A program made the translations under genes and the position numbers. A model generated the notes under the pieces. It did not search any database, was not told the DNA's origin, and was given only the letters and a program-made list of their open reading frames with translations. Below are positions 16,863-28,877 of a DNA stretch of 64,000 bases, one piece after another. The DNA comes from CAZTQN01 sp964615765. GTDB lineage: Bacteria; Planctomycetota; Phycisphaerae; Phycisphaerales; UBA1924. How positions within the stretch are numbered: the first letter of the stretch is position 1; each line of letters starts with the position of its first letter. The stretch is taken from positions 62,001-126,000 of the forward strand of contig CAZTQN010000003.1 in assembly GCA_964615765.1 (NCBI GenBank). Reading direction: 5' to 3'.

Positions 16863-19374
16863 CCTGCACTTCGGGCACGGGCGGACCGACGGCCGGCGCC
16901 AAGGGGGCCCGCGCGTCGCTCGCCGTGTTCGCCAGCGTGATCCGCCCCGCCTCCAGCCGCGCCCGTAGCGCCGACGCCAACGTCGAGAGCGACTCCGACT
17001 CCCGCACCTGCGCCAGCCCGAAGGCCGGGCTGGTCGGCTCCGGCGAGCGCAGCGCCAGCGCCATCGCCAGCACGTCCGGGTTGGTCTCGCCCAACCACTG
17101 CTCATCGATGCGCCGCGACGCCGGCATCACCACCGGCGAGGGCAGCACGGCGAGCATCAGCGTCCGCAGCGGCGCGTCCGCGACCGCGAACCGCTGCGCC
17201 GCCGACTCCATCAGCATGTCGATCGCTTCCGGCGAGAACACCGGCCGCTCGACCGCGCGGGCCTGCCGCCCGCGGATCGCCAGGATCGCCTCCGCAACCT
17301 CGCGGGCCCCGCCCTGCTCGATCGTCTCCCGCAGCGCCGTCGGCTCCATCAGGAACCGCGGGTTGGGCCGGCGCGTCACCATCGAGGTATCGATGACCAC
17401 GCTGTGCGGGCCCTGCTCGTACACGCCCGAGGGCGCAAACCGGAAGCCCTGCAGCACCCGCCACCGTACCCGCGACGGCGTGCTCGACGACAGATCCAGC
17501 AACAGCCCCAGCGAGCCCGCGTCGCCCCACACCGTCGCCTCCACCGACTCTCTCGGCAGCAGCCGCAGCCGGCGATCCAGCGAGACCACCTCGATCAACT
17601 CGCCCCCCGCCATCGGGCGTCCCTGCACGTCCGCCGTCGGCACCAGCATCAGGCGGCTGGAGAGCGGGCGATCCGGCCCGAGGCCCATCGGGATCGCCGT
17701 CAGGTTGGTGATGGTCACGCGGAGCTGCGTCCGCTCCATCGTGCGCACGTCCGTCCGCACCGGCTGCACATCGAGCGCCACCACGCGCCCCGGCGTCGAG
17801 ACGATCGTCTCCAGCCAGTCGGGCACGGCGGCCCCGATCGCTTCCAGTTCCGACGCCGCCGCCGAACGCTGCACGTCGGTCCCGGTGATCTTCTGCACGC
17901 GCGTGCGGGCCAGCGCGCCCAGCGACTCGCCCGCGAACCGCACCGCCAGGTCCATGTACCGCGCCGCCGCGGCACGCCGCTCGTTGCTGCGCTCCAGCAG
18001 CATCGCCACGCCCAGCGCCGCGAGCGGGTCGGTATCCGCGAGCGGCGCGAGCAGTTCCGCCGCCCGCTGCGTCTGCCCTTCGCGCAGCGCCAGCCACCCG
18101 TCCAGCCGCGCGATCATGCCCGCGTCGGCCGCCGGGTCCTTGCGGATGACCTCGAGCCCGGTCGCCGCCTCCTCGATCTGCTGACCCGACAACAGCCGCA
18201 GCCACACGACCTCGGCGAGCACGCCCTGCACCTGGGTCCGCGCGTCGGCCTCGCTCATCCCCTCCGGACGTCGCGCCGGGTCCAGCAAACCTTCCGCCAC
18301 GCGCCGCGCCGACGCGGCCAGTTCCGACATCGACTCCCGCGCCGTGTCGTTGTCGCCCAGCGCCGTCGCGGCCAGCAGCCGCGTGCGCTCGCTCGAGATC
18401 GGCAGCCGCACCGACGACCGGGCCGCACCGTCACCCGCCGCGGCGCCCTTCTCGCCGCCCTCCGGCTGGCTGAGCGCCTGCTTGCGCAGTTCGTCGAGTT
18501 CATCCGTCAGGCTGCGGACGATGCTCGCCGCCCCCATCCGGTTCCACGCGACCACCTCGCGAAAACTCACCTCGTCCACGTCCGGCCCGCCGCCCTGAGC
18601 GACGTACAACCGATCGAGCAGGTTCAGGAACCGGTCCGCCGCGTTGAACGCGCCCTGCTCGGCGAGATGCCGCGCCACCGCGCGGTACACCTGCGTGTCG
18701 AACGGGTCGGCGTACAGCAGATCGAGCATCAAGTCGATCCGCCCGACGGGATCATCACGCCGCTCGCTATAGAACGCCAGCGCCAGCGTGACGGCGTCCT
18801 TGTTCGTCGGGTCGAGCTCGACCGCCAGCGACAGCCGCTCCGCGAAGCGGGCCAGGTCGCCGCGCTCGCGCTCTAGCAGCGCCGCGTCGAGCGCCAGGCG
18901 GCTGCGGATCGAGGCGTCCAGCTTCTCGCCGTCCAGCCCCAGGAAGCGGTTGTACAGCGCCAAGCGTCCGTCGGAATCCTGCTGCGCCGTGATGCGCCCG
19001 GTGATCAGCCGGAGCTGCGCCACCGTGTCGCCCGGGTCGGCGGCGACGAGCGTGCGCGTCAGTTCCATCACCCGCTCGCCCGAGCCGGCCGCCGTCTCCG
19101 CCTCGATCAGCAGCCGGAGAATCTCCGACTCCTTGGGCGACAGCCGGTGCGCGATCTCCAGGAGCGACCGCGCCACGCGGTAGTCCACATCCTGCGGCGA
19201 GCCGGCGAGTTTCAGATCCAGCAGCGCCGCCCGCGCCACCGCCCGCCCCGCCAGGTCCTCGATCTGATCCGGAGAGTCCTGCCCGCGCGCAAGCCCCGCG
19301 CAGAGCACCACCCCCGCCACCGCCCCCGCAAAGCCCATCCTCCAGGCCCGCCGCGTCCGTGCCACTGGCCTCAT
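16843..19374 (-). CDS. Exported TPR-rich protein of unknown function
   Basis: 843 residues with an N-terminal signal peptide (RRAWRMGFAGAV..., cleavage near ARGQD). Residues about 60-480 are helical hairpins in tetratricopeptide style (for example AVELDPTNKDAVTLALAFY and ADPFDTQVYRAVARHLAEQG). The last third is mixed beta and lacks a recognised domain. Such proteins are usually scaffolds. It sits between a small membrane protein (4 bp upstream) and the flippase-like gene (overlapping downstream), so the three probably work as one envelope unit. Confidence 0.75.
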   Translation of the reverse strand: MRPVARTRRAWRMGFAGAVAGVVLCAGLARGQDSPDQIEDLAGRAVARAALLDLKLAGSPQDVDYRVARSLLEIAHRLSPKESEILRLLIEAETAAGSGERVMELTRTLVAADPGDTVAQLRLITGRITAQQDSDGRLALYNRFLGLDGEKLDASIRSRLALDAALLERERGDLARFAERLSLAVELDPTNKDAVTLALAFYSERRDDPVGRIDLMLDLLYADPFDTQVYRAVARHLAEQGAFNAADRFLNLLDRLYVAQGGGPDVDEVSFREVVAWNRMGAASIVRSLTDELDELRKQALSQPEGGEKGAAAGDGAARSSVRLPISSERTRLLAATALGDNDTARESMSELAASARRVAEGLLDPARRPEGMSEADARTQVQGVLAEVVWLRLLSGQQIEEAATGLEVIRKDPAADAGMIARLDGWLALREGQTQRAAELLAPLADTDPLAALGVAMLLERSNERRAAAARYMDLAVRFAGESLGALARTRVQKITGTDVQRSAAASELEAIGAAVPDWLETIVSTPGRVVALDVQPVRTDVRTMERTQLRVTITNLTAIPMGLGPDRPLSSRLMLVPTADVQGRPMAGGELIEVVSLDRRLRLLPRESVEATVWGDAGSLGLLLDLSSSTPSRVRWRVLQGFRFAPSGVYEQGPHSVVIDTSMVTRRPNPRFLMEPTALRETIEQGGAREVAEAILAIRGRQARAVERPVFSPEAIDMLMESAAQRFAVADAPLRTLMLAVLPSPVVMPASRRIDEQWLGETNPDVLAMALALRSPEPTSPAFGLAQVRESESLSTLASALRARLEAGRITLANTASDARAPLAPAVGPPVPEVQDEQQSP

Positions 19375-19378
19375 GCGA

Positions 19379-19684
19379 TCACTCCAGCATCGTCCCCAGC
19401 ACCCACAGTATCAGCAGGATCCACGGCATGACTTCAAACACAACCGTCACCCGCGGGCTGGCCCGGGGAAACACCCGCCCCGCCGCCGCCGCAAACACGA
19501 ACGCCCCGCACGCCAACAGCACCATCCCGACCGCCGCCCCGGCCCGGCCCCACCCCGTCAGCCGCTGCGGCCAATCCAGCACGGCGATCGCGCCAAGATA
19601 CATCATCACCAGCGACCACGCCCCCGCCGCCGCCAGCAGCCGCATCCGCCCGCTCCGATCAACATACGCCACACGACGCAGCAC
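19379..19684 (-). CDS. Small three-helix membrane protein
   Basis: 101 residues, GTG start. Three hydrophobic segments (about 15-37, 46-68, 78-100) with short basic loops. No family recognised. A purine-rich AGGGAGG lies about 10 nt upstream of the start. The stop is 4 bp from the start of the TPR protein, strongly suggesting co-translation and a joint membrane role. Confidence 0.6.
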   Translation of the reverse strand: MLRRVAYVDRSGRMRLLAAAGAWSLVMMYLGAIAVLDWPQRLTGWGRAGAAVGMVLLACGAFVFAAAAGRVFPRASPRVTVVFEVMPWILLILWVLGTMLE

Positions 19685-19897
19685 GCGCTCGCGACCTCCC
19701 TGCTCGCCGCCCGGCTTCGGACGGTGTCACCCCGCCTCCCCTGCGGATGTCACCCGGGCAGAGGATATCGCACGCCCCCCGCTGGCGACGGGCCGGCGAC
19801 GCGGCGGGCAACACCCACAGCGCGTGCGATCACCACGCCCGACCACCCATCACCCCACCCCGCCGCGAATAGCCCGGGCCGGTCGGCACGGGCCGGC

Positions 19898-19906
19898 GGG
19901 CTGTTT

Positions 19907-19913
<7 letters not shown>
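19898..19913 (-). other. Short hairpin overlapping the rho stop codon
   Basis: GGGCTG-AAAA-CAGCCC on the minus strand, a perfect 6-bp stem with the TGA stop codon at the end of its 5' arm and in its loop. There is no U-tract after it, so it is not a classical terminator. Confidence 0.35.
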
Positions 19914-22363
<2,450 letters not shown>

Positions 22364-22942
22364 GATTGTGTCAACCCGCGGCTGACCGCCGCCTTACCCC
22401 CAGCCCCGGCCCCGGCTTGCCGGGTCAAATACCCGCCGGGTCACTTCTGCTGGGTTTCGTTCTGTAGATGCGATCTGGAGCGCTCACGCTCCGAACTGGT
22501 CTGTGTGCTGTGCTCCGGTGATACCGGTTGTGCCCGGTCATCACTGAACTTCGCGGCCTTTGGGCCGCCCCCTCGCCCTTTCGCCCTCTTCCATCACCCA
22601 CCGCTCTATCGGGTGGAGCAGGCGTCCCGCCTGCCTTGTTCATGCAACACGCACGCGCCGCGCACCCGCTCGGATGCCGCCGCGCTCACGCCCGCTCGTG
22701 TGTCCTGAAAGCCGGCTCGATCAAGCCGACCGAGAGACCGATCGGACAGCGGGAGAATCCCGCTCTTCGACCACTTCGGCTACAGGGTACGACGATCAGA
22801 GGCTCGCCGTCGTCGTCGGATGTCGACCGCGACGTGAACCACTCCCCGGGCCCAGTATACCCCTTTCCCTTCGCCGGTACAGAGTCGCACGCGTGTTCAC
22901 GCCGAACCCGCACACGCCCCGGTGTCCCCCCGTGCGCCGTCC
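22364..22942 (-). promoter_or_regulatory. Non-coding rho leader with promoter-like -10 and a series of hairpins
   Basis: No convincing gene lies in these 579 bp. On the minus strand a good -10 TATACT is at 22859-22854 (poor -35), predicting a 5' UTR of about 480 nt. Within it are perfect stems: 22748-22764 (7 bp), 22619-22633 (CAGGCG-TCC-CGCCTG, 6 bp), 22553-22568 (6 bp), 22515-22527 (5 bp), 22477-22492 (6 bp) and 22411-22424 (5 bp). rho is autoregulated through its leader in E. coli; similar control here is inferred. No Shine-Dalgarno precedes the rho ATG. Confidence 0.45.
22619..22633. repeat. 15-bp perfect palindrome, copy 1 (rho leader)
   Basis: CAGGCGTCCCGCCTG: 6-bp arms around TCC. An identical copy is at 62606-62620 inside metH. 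Confidence 0.7.
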
Positions 22943-24238
22943 TCACCCTTCCCGCCCCGCGCCGCCGCGCACCATCGCCCGCACCGCCTCCAGCACCTCG
23001 CGCGCCTGCTCGCGCACGGGCCGAGCGGTCGTGCCCGCGGCACTGTTGTCGATGACAAAGCGGCACCGCGCCCGCTTGTCGTCCAGGTTCATCTGGGCCG
23101 CCTCGCGACGCGCCAGTTCCTCGTCCGTCCACCCGCGCGACGACCGCACGCGCTCAACACGCTCCGCCCGCGGCGTATCCACGAACACCACGCAGTCGCA
23201 CTCCGCGTCCACGCCCGCTTCGAACAGCAGCGGCGCGTCCACGATCGCCGCCTTCGCCCACGTCCGGGCCGCCTCGTCGATCATCGCGGCCCGATCCTGG
23301 CGGACCAGCGGGTGCACCAGTTGTTCCAGCCGCGCCCGCTCCGCCGGCGCGCCGAAGATGATCGACGCCACCTTGGCCCGGTCCACGCGCCCCGCACCGT
23401 CGAGCACCTCCGCCCCCCACCACTCCACCAGCCGCTCGCGCACGTCCGCCCGGTCCAGCGCCGCGCGGACGCGCTGGTCCGAGTCGATGACATAACACCC
23501 CAGCGACCGGAACGCCGCGGCGACCGTGCTCTTGCCCGCACCAATCCCCCCAGCGAGCCCGATGATTGGCATCGACGCCGCCCCGTCCGTGTCCGGCTGG
23601 CTGTAGCTCGCGGGCATGACTGGGCGCGCCTTTCCGTCCTGCCCCGCCCACCGCGCTCCGCCCACCCGTCCGCCGGAGCGTTCCGGCCCGAGCCGGGCCC
23701 CAGCGTACTCCGCCGCCGCCTCGCGCACCCGCTCCGCCACGCGCACCGGCTCGGCGATCCACCGCCACACCACGGGCGGCCCGCCTTCCGCGCCAGACCG
23801 CACCCGCACCGTGCCCACGCCGACCACCCGCTCCATCAGCCCCTGCGCCACGGAGATCTGATGCACCCGGTCCAGCGGACACTCCACCGTGTACCGCCCG
23901 AGCACGCCGCCCGACCACACCGCGCGCCGGTCCGTCAGCAGATACTCCGCCGCACGCCGCTCGATCGCGCTCCACGCCAGCCGCAGCAGCACCACCAGCA
24001 CCGCGCCCCCGGCGATCCTCGCCGCCAGCCCGACCCACCCGGCCAGCGCCGCCGCGTACGCCGCCCCGCCCCCGACGATCACCGCCATCACGATGAACCC
24101 GACGTTGCTCAGCAGCACCCCGGCCGGCGCCGAGCGCGTCTTGAACAGCACGGCTTCACCCGCGCGCACCGTCGACGGCGCGTCCGCGGGGCGATTCGCC
24201 CCCGCCGCGGACTCCACTGCTCCGTCCTGCCGGCTCAT
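22943..24238 (-). CDS. coaE: Fusion of a bacterial PH-domain membrane protein and dephospho-CoA kinase
   Basis: 431 residues in one uninterrupted frame. Residues 40-90 hold two membrane segments, and about 96-170 a bPH2/DUF304-type PH domain (YLLTDRRAVWSGGVLGRYTVECPLD, here split: YLLTDRRAVW and YTVECPLDRV). After a 50-residue linker, residues 223-431 are a complete CoaE: P-loop GGIGAGKST (230-238), DSDQ, DAPLLFEAG. CoaE phosphorylates dephospho-CoA, the last step of CoA synthesis. It is normally a free 200-residue protein. In-frame ATGs at 23617 and 23572 could also give a free kinase, but neither has a good Shine-Dalgarno. The neighbour is hpt, 45 bp upstream. Confidence 0.85.
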   Translation of the reverse strand: MSRQDGAVESAAGANRPADAPSTVRAGEAVLFKTRSAPAGVLLSNVGFIVMAVIVGGGAAYAAALAGWVGLAARIAGGAVLVVLLRLAWSAIERRAAEYLLTDRRAVWSGGVLGRYTVECPLDRVHQISVAQGLMERVVGVGTVRVRSGAEGGPPVVWRWIAEPVRVAERVREAAAEYAGARLGPERSGGRVGGARWAGQDGKARPVMPASYSQPDTDGAASMPIIGLAGGIGAGKSTVAAAFRSLGCYVIDSDQRVRAALDRADVRERLVEWWGAEVLDGAGRVDRAKVASIIFGAPAERARLEQLVHPLVRQDRAAMIDEAARTWAKAAIVDAPLLFEAGVDAECDCVVFVDTPRAERVERVRSSRGWTDEELARREAAQMNLDDKRARCRFVIDNSAAGTTARPVREQAREVLEAVRAMVRGGAGREG

Positions 24239-24283
24239 CACGCACACACCGATCCTGTCGCCCGCTTGACCCGCCTATCCCCC

Positions 24284-24817
24284 CTACCCGCGCAGCACCG
24301 CGATGTCCGGCAGGTTGCGGAAATACCCGTCGTAATCCAGCCCGTACCCGACGACAAACTCATCGTCGATCTCGAACCCGAAATACTCGGCGTTCACCGG
24401 CTCGGCCCGCCCGCCCGGCTTGCGCTTGTTCAGCAGCACCGCCAGGCGCACGCTCCGCGGGTTCTGCGCCTGCAGCACGCGCTTGATCAGCCCCAGCGTG
24501 CGCCCCGAGTCCAGGATGTCATCCACGATCAGCACGTCCGTGCCCGTCAGGTCCGTCGGCAGCGTGCCCGTGATCTCCGCCCCCTGCGACGCCGTCGCCT
24601 TCCCCGGATAGCTCGAGATCGTCACCGGCCGAATGCTCATCTTCAGCGGGATGTTGCGGATGAGGTCGGCGACGAAGACCAATGAGCCGGTGAGGATCGG
24701 CACCAGCACGACGCGCTGCGCGTCGGCGGCCCGCAAGTCGGCCGTGATCTGCGTTCCCAGTTCAATCACCCGCCGCGCGATCCGCTGGCGGTCGATCAGC
24801 ACCCGGTCGATGTCCAT
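24284..24817 (-). CDS. hpt: Hypoxanthine phosphoribosyltransferase
   Basis: 177 residues, typical length. PRPP-binding motif VLIVDDILDSGRT (95-107), the flexible-loop SSYPG (68-72) and the purine-site region FEIDDEFVVGYGLDYD. It salvages hypoxanthine (and guanine) to IMP/GMP with PRPP. Located between the Rrf2 gene and the CoaE fusion, all on the minus strand. Start ATG 24817; no clear Shine-Dalgarno. Confidence 0.95.
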   Translation of the reverse strand: MDIDRVLIDRQRIARRVIELGTQITADLRAADAQRVVLVPILTGSLVFVADLIRNIPLKMSIRPVTISSYPGKATASQGAEITGTLPTDLTGTDVLIVDDILDSGRTLGLIKRVLQAQNPRSVRLAVLLNKRKPGGRAEPVNAEYFGFEIDDEFVVGYGLDYDGYFRNLPDIAVLRG

Positions 24818-24865
24818 CGCGGAGGGTAACCGCGTGCCGCAGGGCCCGCACGCGTGCGCGACGCC

Positions 24866-25348
24866 TCAGGCGGGCGTCTTGGCGACGTCCAACTCCGCGG
24901 CGGCCGCCGCCGCCTGAGCCTGACGCTCCGCCGCCGACCGGCGCCGCCGCAGCTCGAACTCGGCCACGTCCGCCACGCTCGTCGACCGCAGGAACGCGTA
25001 GATCCGCTCCCGCTCACGCGTCCAGAACGCATGCGCCGGGCACCCGCGCTCGTCCGAACAGGTGGCACACCCCAGCATGCACGTGGGCTGCACCGCCGGG
25101 TCGTCGAGCGCCACGCACAGGTCGTACAGCGTGATCTCCCGCGGCTCCCGCGCCAGCGACACGCCGCCCCCCACGCCCCGCTGGGTGTACACAAACCCCC
25201 GCTTCGACAGGGCGTTCACGATCTTGGCCAGGTAGGGCGCGGGAATGTCCCCGCAGTGCGCGATCTCTTTGACCAACACCGGTCGTCCGTCGCCCGCCGC
25301 GATGCACCCGAGCGCTGAAATGGCATATCCGACGCCTTGACTCAGCAT
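24866..25348 (-). CDS. Rrf2-family Fe-S transcription regulator, divergent from the cbb3 locus
   Basis: 160 residues. Winged helix with GVGYAISALGCIA, the recognition helix PAPYLAKIVNALSKRGFV and the wing QRGVGGGVSLA. The effector region carries four cysteines (Cys90, 94, 97, 103: CMLGCATC...GC) as in IscR/NsrR/RirA-type [Fe-S] sensors of oxygen, NO or iron. ATG 25348 has AGGAG 7 nt upstream. It faces the cbb3 oxidase operon across 208 bp, so it is the obvious candidate regulator of that operon and of itself. The C-terminus is Ala-rich and probably disordered. Confidence 0.85.
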   Translation of the reverse strand: MLSQGVGYAISALGCIAAGDGRPVLVKEIAHCGDIPAPYLAKIVNALSKRGFVYTQRGVGGGVSLAREPREITLYDLCVALDDPAVQPTCMLGCATCSDERGCPAHAFWTRERERIYAFLRSTSVADVAEFELRRRRSAAERQAQAAAAAAELDVAKTPA

Positions 25349-25365
25349 GGGCTGTCTCCTGCTGA

Positions 25366-25394
25366 ATAATCGGATCAACGGATCGATTTGTCAA
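25366..25394 (-). promoter_or_regulatory. Candidate promoter of the Rrf2 gene
   Basis: Minus strand TTGACA (25394-25389), 17 nt, GATTAT (25371-25366), followed by the AGGAG and ATG of the regulator. The -35 box is perfect and the -10 box matches 4 of 6. Confidence 0.55.
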
Positions 25395-25398
25395 GAAA

Positions 25399-25412
25399 CA
25401 TCTCCAAAGATG
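25399..25412. promoter_or_regulatory. Candidate Rrf2 operator (dyad)
   Basis: CATCT-CCAA-AGATG, an exact inverted repeat just upstream of the regulator's -35 box, in an AT-rich island. The half-site AGATG resembles NsrR/Rrf2-type boxes. Binding is inferred from position only. Confidence 0.4.
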
Positions 25413-25446
25413 ATACGGTAAAAACCCGGGATCTTCCTTTTCTGGA

Positions 25447-25490
25447 TTGACATATCCCCTATTGACCGACAATATTCTGGACAAGAGTAT
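25447..25490 (+). promoter_or_regulatory. Candidate promoter(s) of the cbb3 operon
   Basis: Plus strand TTGACA (25447-25452), 18 nt, AATATT (25471-25476). A second overlapping option is TTGACC (25462-25467), 17 nt, GAGTAT (25485-25490). The region is markedly AT-richer than its surroundings. AGGA lies 10 nt before the ccoNO ATG at 25557. Confidence 0.45.
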
Positions 25491-25556
25491 CTCCTACTCC
25501 GGATTCCGCTCCGGGTCCGGCTGATGCCCGCGTAGCACCCTCAGGAACCCCACCCG

Positions 25557-28006
<2,450 letters not shown>

Positions 28007-28010
<4 letters not shown>

Positions 28011-28219
28011 CCGCGCTCATCAGTTCGCTCAAACTCGCGCTGTTCCCGATCATCGCGCTGGTGCTCTTCGGGCTGGCGTTCACGGTGGTGCTCCTGCAGG
28101 TGTATCGGCGCGGAGCCCGCACCGCGGCCGACCGGCACGCCGCCATCCCCCTCGCCGACGAGCCCGTGGAACCACGCCTCCCGCGCATCCCCGCCCACAC
28201 GCCCGCACCCAAAGCCTGA
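28007..28219 (+). CDS. ccoQ: CcoQ-like small cbb3 subunit
   Basis: 70 residues with one membrane helix (about 10-32) followed by a charged, proline-rich cytoplasmic tail, the size and layout of CcoQ/FixQ, which stabilises the oxidase. GTG start overlaps the ccoNO stop by 4 bp; AAGGAGG lies 7 nt upstream. Assigned mainly by position; sequence conservation in this family is weak. Confidence 0.75.
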
Positions 28220-28230
28220 AGGCGCTCACC

Positions 28231-28830
28231 ATGCCCAGAGACCACCTCTCCGATCATGAGTACGACGGCATCCGCGAGTACGACAATCCCACGCCCGGCT
28301 GGTGGCACCTGATCTTCATCGCCACCGTGCTGTTCTCGCTGCTGTACTTCGTCTACTACCACACCAACCCCGCGGCGCCCACGCCGCAGTCGCGCTGGGC
28401 CGCCGACCAGGTCCGCGAGAACAAGAAGATCTTCGGCGCCTTGGGCGAACTGAAGAACGACGAGGCCACGATCGTCAAACTGATGGGCGACGAGCGCCTG
28501 ATGTCCGTCGCCGAGGGCATGTTCCTGGGCAACTGCGCCCAATGCCACGGCGCGGACGGCTCGGGCAAGAACGGCGTCAACCTGACCGACGACCACTACA
28601 AGAACGTCCGCGCCCTGACCGACTTCTTCTCCGTCATCACCAACGGCGCCAACAACGGCGCGATGCCGAGCTGGAAAGCGCAGTACTCCAGCAACGAGCG
28701 CATCCTCCTGTCCGCGTTCGCGGCGAGCATGCGCAGCCGCAAACTCTCCGGCCGCGCGCCCGAGGGCGACGTGCTCCCGCCATGGCCAACCGCCGCCGCC
28801 GCGTCCACACCCGCGCCCGCCGCCCCGTGA
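28231..28830 (+). CDS. ccoP: CcoP-like cbb3 cytochrome c subunit, single haem
   Basis: 199 residues. The N-terminal DHEYDGIREYDNPTPGWW followed by one membrane helix (about 26-43) is diagnostic for CcoP. One cytochrome c domain follows, with CAQCH (102-106) and the axial Met145 in GAMPSW. Proteobacterial CcoP has two haems; only one is present here. The C-terminus is Ala/Pro-rich. It transfers electrons from soluble cytochrome c to CcoO/CcoN. Confidence 0.9.
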   Translation: MPRDHLSDHEYDGIREYDNPTPGWWHLIFIATVLFSLLYFVYYHTNPAAPTPQSRWAADQVRENKKIFGALGELKNDEATIVKLMGDERLMSVAEGMFLGNCAQCHGADGSGKNGVNLTDDHYKNVRALTDFFSVITNGANNGAMPSWKAQYSSNERILLSAFAASMRSRKLSGRAPEGDVLPPWPTAAAASTPAPAAP

Positions 28831-28877
28831 CCGTGTGCGGATCGTCGCTCCGTCAGCCTGCCTTGGAGTGTGCACCC

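Noticed and set aside
22686..23132. 148-residue frame in the rho leader
   Set aside because: No similarity to known families, unusual start, overlaps the coaE end; the region is better read as non-coding.
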